DNA of 64,000 bases from Lepidurus packardi (lineage: Eukaryota; Arthropoda; Branchiopoda; Notostraca; Triopsidae): contig JAKZAN010000065.1 in assembly GCA_023053545.1 (NCBI GenBank), positions 62,001 to 126,000 of the forward strand, written 5' to 3'. This document shows, piece after piece, positions 57,001-64,000 of the stretch (position 1 is its first letter; every line of letters begins with the position of its first letter). The position numbers were made by a program, and so were the translations under genes. Under the pieces are notes generated by a model, which did no database searches, was not told the DNA's origin, and saw only the letters and a list, made by a program, of their open reading frames with translations.

Positions 57001-60000
57001 TGAATTAATTTCTTACGGACTGAATTAATTCTTTATGATTGAATGAATTCCTTACTTACTGAATTAGTTAGTTACGGACTGAATTAATTCCTTACGGACT
57101 GAATAAATTAATTACGGACTGAATTAACTACTTACGGACTGAATTAATCCTTTACTTACTGAATAAATTCCTTGGGGACTGAATTAATTCCTTACCGACT
57201 TAATTAATTCATTACGGACTGAATTAATTCTTTAGGATTGATTGAATTCCAATCTTACTGAATTAATTCCTTACGGACTGAATTAATTCCTTTCGGATTT
57301 AATTAATTCCTTACGGACTTAATTAATTCCTTACGGACTTAATTAATTCCTTACGGACTTGATAAATTCCTTACGGACTTAATTAATTCCTTACGGACTG
57401 AATTAATTCTTTAGGATTGATTGAATTCCTTTCTTACTGAATTAATTCCTTATGGACTGAATTAATTCCTTACGGATTTAATTAATTCCTTACGGACTTA
57501 ATTAATTCGTTGCGGACTGAATTAATTCCTTACGGACTGAATTAATTAATTACGGACTGAATTATTTCCTTACGGACTTAATTATTTCCTTACGGAATGA
57601 ATTAATTCCTTACGGAATGAACAAATTCCTTACGGACTTATTTAATTCCTTACGGACTGAACAAATTCCTTACGGACTTAATTAATTCCTTACGGACTGA
57701 ACAAATTCCTTACGGACTTAATAAATTCCTTACGGAATGAATTAATTCCTTACGGACTGAATTAATTCTTTACGGACTGAATTAATTCATTACGGACTGA
57801 ATTAATTCCTTACGGACTTAATTAATTCCTTACGGACTGAACATATTCCTTACGGACTTAATTAACTACTTACGGACTTAATTAATTCTTTACGGACTGA
57901 ATTAATTCCTTACGGACTGAATTAATTTTTTACGGACTTAATTAATTCCTTACGGACTGAATTAATTCCTTACGGATTTAATTAATTCCTGAATTAATTA
58001 CTTACTGAATTAATTCCTTACGGACTGAATTAATTCCTTACGGGCTGAAGTAATTCATTACGGACTTAATTAATTCCTTACGGACTGAATTAATTCTTTA
58101 GGATTGATTGAATTCCTTTCTTACTGAATTAATTCCTTACGGACTAAATTAGTTCCTTACGGATTTAATTAATTCCTTACGGAATGAATTAATTCCCTAC
58201 GGACTTAATTAATTCATTTCGGACTGAATTAATTCCCTACGGACCTAATTAATTCATTTCGGACTGAATTAATTCCTTACGGACTGAATTAATTCCTTAC
58301 GGACTGAATTAGTACCTTACGGACTGAATTAATTCTTTATGATTGATTGAATTCCTTACTTACTGAATTAGTTAGTTACGGATTGAATTAATTCCTTACG
58401 GACTGAATTAATTAATTACGGACTGAATTAACTACTTACGGACTGTATTAATTCTTTACGGACTGAATTATTTCCTTACGGACTTAATTAATTCCTTACG
58501 GACTTAATTAATTCCTGACGTACTGAATTAATTCCTTACGGACTGAATTAATTCTTTACGGACTGAATTAATTCCTTGTGGACAGAAATAATTGCTTACG
58601 GACTGAATTAATTCCTTACGGACTGAATCAAATCCTTACGGACTGAATTAATTCTTTACGGACTGAATTAATTCCTTACGGACTGAATTAATTCCTTACG
58701 GACTGAACTAATTCCTTACGGACGGAATTAATTTCTTACGGACTGAATTAATTCATTACGGACTTAATTAAATCCTTACCGACTTAATAAATTCCTTACG
58801 GAATGAATTAATTTCTTACGGACTGAATTAATTCTTTATGATTGAATGAATTCCTTACTTACTGAATTAGTTAGTTACGGACTGAATTAATTCCTTACGG
58901 ACTGAATAAATTAATTACGGACTGAATTAACTACTTACGGACTGAATTAATCCTTTACTTACTGAATAAATTCCTTGGGGACTGAATTAATTCCTTACCG
59001 ACTTAATTAATTCATTACGGACTGAATTAATTCTTTAGGATTGATTGAATTCCAATCTTACTGAATTAATTCCTTACGGACTGAATTAATTCCTTTCGGA
59101 TTTAATTAATTCCTTACGGACTTAATTAATTCCTTACGGACTTAATTAATTCCTTACGGACTTGATAAATTCCTTACGGACTTATTTAATTCCTTACGGA
59201 CTGAATTAATTCTTTAGGATTGATTGAATTCCTTTCTTACTGAATTAATTCCTTATGGACTGAATTAATTCCTTACGGATTTAATTAATTCCTTACGGAC
59301 TTAATTAATTCGTTGCGGACTGAATTAATTCCTTACGGACTGAATTAATTCATTACGGACTGAATTAATTCTTTACGGGCTGAAGTAATTCATTACGGAC
59401 TTAATTAATTCCTTACGGACTGAATTAATTCTTTAGGATTTAATTAATTCCTTACGGAATTAATTAATTCCTTACGGACTTAATTAATTCCTTACGGACT
59501 TGATAAATTCCTTACGGACTTGATAAATTCCTTACGGACTTAATTAATTCCTTACGGACTGAATTAATTCTTTAGGATTGATTGAATTCCTTTCTTACTG
59601 AATTAATTCCTTATGGACTGAATTAATTCCTTACGGATTTAATTAATTCCTTACGGACTTAATTAATTCGTTGCGGACTGAATTAATTCCTTACGGACTG
59701 AATTAATTCCTTACGGACTGAATTAATTCTTTACGGACTGAATTAATTCATTACGGACTGAATTAATTTCTTACGGACTTAATTAATTCCTTACGGACTG
59801 AACATATTCCTTACGGACTTAATTAACTCCTTCCGGACTTAATTAATTCTTTACGGACTGAATTAATTCCTTACAGACTGAATTAATTTTTTACGGACTT
59901 AATTAATTCCTTACGGACTGCACAAATTCCATACGGACTTAATAAATTCCTTACGGACTTAATTAATTCCTTACGGACTGAATTAATTCTTTAGGATTGA

Positions 60001-63000
60001 TTGAATTCCATTCTTAATGAATTAATTCCTTACGGGCTGAATTAATTCCTTACGGATTTACTTAATTCCTTACGGACTGAATTAATTCCTTACGGACTGA
60101 ATTAATTCTTTACGGGCTGAAGTAATTCCTTACGGACTGAATTAATTCTTTAGGATTGATTGAATTCCTTTCTTACTGAATTAATTCCTTACGGACTAAA
60201 TTAGTTCCTTACGGATTTAATTAATTCCTTACGGAATGAATTAATTCCCTACGGACTTAATTAATTCATTTCGGACTGAATTAATTCCCTACGGACTTAA
60301 TTAATTCATTTCGGACTGAATTAATTCCTTATGGACTGAATTAATTCCTTACGGACTGAATTAGTACCTTACGGACTGAATTAATTCTTTATGATTGATT
60401 GAATTCCTTACTTACTGAATTAGTTAGTTACGGATTGAATTAATTCCTTACGGACTGAATTAATTAATTACGGACTGAATTAACTACTTACGGACTGTAT
60501 TAATTCTTTACGGACTGAATTATTTCCTTACGGACTTAATTAATTCCTTACGGACTTAATTAATTCCTGACGTACTGAATTAATTCCTTACGGACTGAAT
60601 TAATTCCTTACGGACTGAATTAATTCCTTGTGGACTGAAATAATTGCTTACGGACTGAATTAATTCCTTAAGGACTGAATCAAATCCTTACGGACTGAAT
60701 TAATTCTTTACGGACTGAATTAATTCCTTACGGACTGAATTAATTCCTTACGGACTGAACTAATTCCTTACGGACTGCACAAATTCCTTACGGACTTAAT
60801 AAATTCCTTACGGACTTAATAAATTCCTTACGGACTTAATTAATTCCTTACGGACTGAATTAATTCTTTAGGATTGATTGAATTCCATTCTTACTGAATT
60901 AATTCCTTACGGAATGAATTAATTCCTTACGGATTTAATTAATTCCTTACGGACTTAATTAATTCCTTACGGACTTAATTAATTCCTTACGGACTGAATT
61001 AATTCTTTAGGATTGATTGAATTCCTTTCTTACTGAATTAATTCCTTATGGACTGAATTAATTCCTTACGGATTTAATTAATTCCTTACGGACTTAATTA
61101 ATTCGTTGCGGACTGAATTAATTCCTTACGGACTGAATTAATTCATTACGGACTGAATTAATTCTTTACGGACTGAATTAATTCATTACGGACTGAATTA
61201 ATTTCTAACGGACTTAATTAATTCCTTACGGACTGAACAAATTCCTTACGGACTTAATTTTTTTTCCTTTACGGACTGAATTAATTCATTACGGACTGAA
61301 TTAATTCCTTACGGACTTAATTAATTCCTTACGGACTAAACATATTCCTTACGGACTTAATTAACTCCTTACGGACTTAATTAATTCTTTACGGACTTAA
61401 TTAATTCCTTACGGACTTAATTATAATTATTCCTTACGGACTTAATTAATTCCTTACGGACTGAATTAATTCTTTAGGATTGATTGAATTCCTTTCTTAC
61501 TGAATTAATTCCTTATGGACTGAATTAATTCCTTACGGATTTAATTAATTCCCTACGGACTTAATTAATTCCATACGGACTTAATTAATTCGTTGCGGAC
61601 TGAATTAATTCCTTACGGACTGAATTAATTCCTTACGGACTGAATTAATTCTTTACGGGCTGAAGTAATTCATTACGGACTTAATTAATTCCTTACGGAC
61701 TGAATTAATTCTTTAGGATTGATTGAATTCCTTTTTTACTGAATTAATTCCTTACGGACTGAATTAATTCCTTACGGATTTAATTAATTCCTTACGGACT
61801 TAATTAATTCCTTACGGACTTAATTAATTCCTTACGGACTTGATAAATTCCTTACGGACTTAATTAATTCCTTACGGACTGAATTAATTCTTTAGGATTG
61901 ATTGAATTCCTTTCTTACTGAATTAATTCCTTATGGACTGAATTAATTCCTTACGGATTTAATTAATTCCTTACGGACTTAATTAATTCCTTACGGACTG
62001 AACAAATTCCTTACGGACTTAATAAATTCCTTACGGACTGAATTAATTCCTTACGGACTGAATTAATTCCTTGGGGACTGAATTAATTCCTTACGGACTT
62101 AATTAATTCATACGGACTTAATTATTTCCTTACGGACTGAACAAATTCCTTACGGACTTAATTAATTCCTTACGGACTGAATTAATTCCTTACGGACTGA
62201 ATTAATTCTTTACGGACTGAATTAATTCATTACGGACTGAATTAATTCCTCACGGACTTAATTAATTCCTTACGGACTGAACTTATTCCTTACGGACTTA
62301 ATTAACTCCTTACGGACTTAATTAATTCTTTACGGACTGAATTAATTCCTTACGGACTGAATTAATTTTTTACGGACTTAATTAATTCCTTACGGACTGA
62401 ACAAATTCCTTACGGACTTAATAAATTCCTTACGGACTTAATTAATTCCTTACTGACTGAATTAATTCTTTAGGATTGATTGAATTCCTTTCTTACTGAA
62501 TTAATTCCTTACGGACTGAATTAATTCCTTACGGATTTAATTAATTCCTTACGGAATTAATTAATTCCTTACGGACTTGATAAATTCCTTACGGACTTAA
62601 TTAATTCCTTACGGACTGAATTAATTCTTTAGGATTGATTGAATTCCTTTCTTACTGAATTAATTCCTTATGGACTGAATTAATTCCTTACCGATTTAAT
62701 TAATTCCTTACGGACTTAATTAATTCGTTGCGGACTGAATTAATTCCTTACGGACTGAATTAATTCCTTACGGACTGAATTAATTCATTACGGACTGAAT
62801 TAATTTCTTACGGACTTAATTTTTTTTCCTTTACGGACTGAATTAATTCATTACGGACTGAATTAATTCCTTACGGACTTAATTAATTCCTTACGGACTG
62901 AACAAATTCCTTACGGACTTAATTAATTCCTTACGGACTTAATTAATTCTTTACGGACTGAAATAATTCCTTACGGACTGAATTAATTCCTTACGGACTT

Positions 63001-63568
63001 AATTAATACTTTACGGACTGAATTAATTCCTTACGGACTGAATTAATTCCTTACGGACTTAATTTTTTTTCCTTTACGGACTGAATTAATTCATTACGGA
63101 CTGAATTAATTCCTTACGGACTTAATTAATTCCTTACGGACTGAACAAATTCCTTACGGATTTAATTAATTCCTTACGGACTTAATTAATTCCTTACGGA
63201 CTTAATTAATTCATTACGGACTGAAATAATTCCTTACGGACTGAATTAATTCCTTACGGACTTAATTAATACTTTACGGACTGAATTAATTCCTTACGGA
63301 CTGAATTAATTCCTTACGGACTGAATTAATTCTTTCGGACTGAATTAATTCATTACGGACTGAATTAATTTCTTACGGACTTAATTAATTCCTTACGGAC
63401 TGAACAAATTCCTTACGGACTGAATTAATTCCTTACGGACTTAATTAATACTTTACGGACTGAATTAATTCCTTACGGACTGAATTAATTCCTTACGGAC
63501 TTAATTAATTCCTTACGGACTTAATTAATTCCTTACGGACTGAACAAATTCCTTACGGACTTAATAAA
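54058..63568 (+). repeat. 20-bp tandem satellite, block 5
   Basis: 9.5 kb of satellite between copies 4 and 5, oriented as elsewhere. It includes a 1803-bp higher-order repeat (56.3-59.4 kb). Irregular junction monomers are seen near 57988 (TTCCTGAATTAATTACTTACTG) and 61412 (TTAATTATAATTATTCC). The last monomers before the LINE (ACTGAACAAATTCC, ACTTAATAAA) match the left flank of the other copies. No gene or RNA gene is seen. Confidence 0.98.
56312..59430 (+). repeat. Higher-order satellite repeat, 1803-bp unit, ~1.7 units
   Basis: The EcoRI-site marker followed by ACTAAATTAGTTCC is at 56312 and 58115. The TTCTTTATGATTG marker is at 56532 and 58335. The rare CCAATCTTAC variant is at 57249 and 59052. 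All offsets are 1803 bp. The unit is related to the 1855-bp repeat of block 3: it shares the TTAGTACC, CTGACGTACTG, CTTGTGG and CTTGGGG monomers in the same order. The second unit ends near 59430, where TTTAGGATTTAATTAATTCC fuses two monomers. Confidence 0.87.
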
Positions 63569-64000
63569 AGCATTCTCAATGCTTGCCTCCAATTTTTTGG
63601 TAGTTTCGTTAAAATGTTATAATGTACCATGTCTTTGCCTTGGCTAGTTTTCGGTGTTTTTCTTAGAATCTCCTCTATTTCCCATTCTTTAAAAGGTGTA
63701 TCAAACTCAGTCGTGCTGTTTATATCGCCTATCATGTTATCTATTTCAAACTGCATGTGGAATATCTCCGCTTCATTTGCCTCAGTTTCCGGCTCCTCAC
63801 TTTGTATCTTGGCGAAATGCTCCACCAGCATTCCTGCTTTCTCTTCGTTTTGTTGTGTACACTTTCCCCCTGAGTTGAGTTTTACCCTATCTATATTTTC
63901 CATTGGTACTCCTTCCATTCTTCTTATTAGCTCCCACATTTGTTTTGTTGTTGTTTGCTTTCCTAGGCCCTCCACCTTCGACTTCCTGTGGGTTCTTTTC
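63553..64000 (-). CDS. LINE ORF2 C-terminal part, partial (copy 5)
   Basis: Only the last 148 codons of the truncated ORF2 frame are inside the window: the linker and the first part of the reverse-transcriptase domain, ending at the satellite-supplied TAA (63553-63555). The frame is open to the window edge, so the start, the endonuclease domain and the state of the copy-3/4 amber codon position cannot be seen. Arg is encoded at the position of residue 363, as in copy 1. No real start codon lies in the visible part that would make it a separate gene. Confidence 0.85.
   Translation of the reverse strand, partial: KRTHRKSKVEGLGKQTTTKQMWELIRRMEGVPMENIDRVKLNSGGKCTQQNEEKAGMLVEHFAKIQSEEPETEANEAEIFHMQFEIDNMIGDINSTTEFDTPFKEWEIEEILRKTPKTSQGKDMVHYNILTKLPKNWRQALRMLLLSP
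63569..64000 (-). mobile_element. LINE fragment copy 5 (clipped by window end)
   Basis: The first 432 bp of another copy, with the same left junction (TTAATAAA then AGCATTCTC). The rest lies beyond the window. The start is 12934 bp from that of copy 4. It shares the G of copy 4 at 63666 but the CTGTGGG (Arg363) variant of copy 1 at 63987, a combination found in no other copy. Confidence 0.95.

Noticed and set aside
63553-63975. A separate 140-residue protein starting at 63975
   Set aside because: The supposed start is a GTG (Val) inside the ORF2 linker; the frame simply continues off the window edge.
1-64000. Telomeric repeat array
   Set aside because: The monomer does not resemble TTAGG/TTAGGG-type telomere repeats, although TTTAGG occurs in the 19-bp marker monomer.

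Overview
The window suggests a eukaryotic nuclear genome, most likely an arthropod. About 78 % of it (close to 49.9 kb) is a tandem satellite with a 20-bp monomer, consensus TTCCTTACGGACTGAATTAA. The rest is four complete copies and one window-clipped copy of a single non-LTR retrotransposon (LINE) fragment, all on the minus strand. I see no host gene, rRNA, tRNA or CRISPR array. The arthropod inference rests on the Jockey/I-like layout (a zinc-knuckle ORF1 overlapping an APE-endonuclease ORF2) and on a downstream promoter motif (AGACGTGT) near the element's 5' end that is known from insect LINEs.

Layout: satellite 1-5374; LINE copy 1 5375-8796; satellite 8797-14012; copy 2 14013-17435; satellite 17436-34318; copy 3 34319-37741; satellite 37742-50634; copy 4 50635-54057; satellite 54058-63568; copy 5 63569-64000 (runs off the window). 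Every copy has the same two junctions with the satellite to the base. Each has the same 3' truncation, just inside the reverse-transcriptase domain, and copies 2-4 are all 3423 bp long. This is one insertion or junction event that was later multiplied together with the satellite, not five insertions.

Each LINE fragment reads right to left: a 545-nt 5' UTR with a probable internal core promoter, ORF1 (a 462-residue gag-like protein with CCHC knuckles), then ORF2 (APE-type endonuclease and linker). ORF2 overlaps ORF1 by 16 nt and runs out of the LINE into the satellite, which supplies its stop codon. The reverse transcriptase, any RNase H and the 3' UTR/tail are absent, so no copy can be autonomous. 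Copy 1 has a frameshift in ORF1. Copy 2 has both frames open but a Cys-to-Tyr change in a zinc knuckle. Copies 3 and 4 share a nonsense codon in ORF1, another in ORF2, and loss of a catalytic Asn in the endonuclease.

The satellite has higher-order structure: exact tandem periods of 1855, 1803, about 1439, 958 and 458 bp, a roughly 2-kb block duplicated about 3.1 kb away, and two copies of an 87-bp inverted repeat (one perfect) in an otherwise unidirectional array. A recurring 19-bp monomer carrying an EcoRI site marks many repeat units. The most notable object is this LINE-satellite composite, which places a likely promoter next to satellite DNA several times over. I found no evidence of a new enzymatic or defence system.
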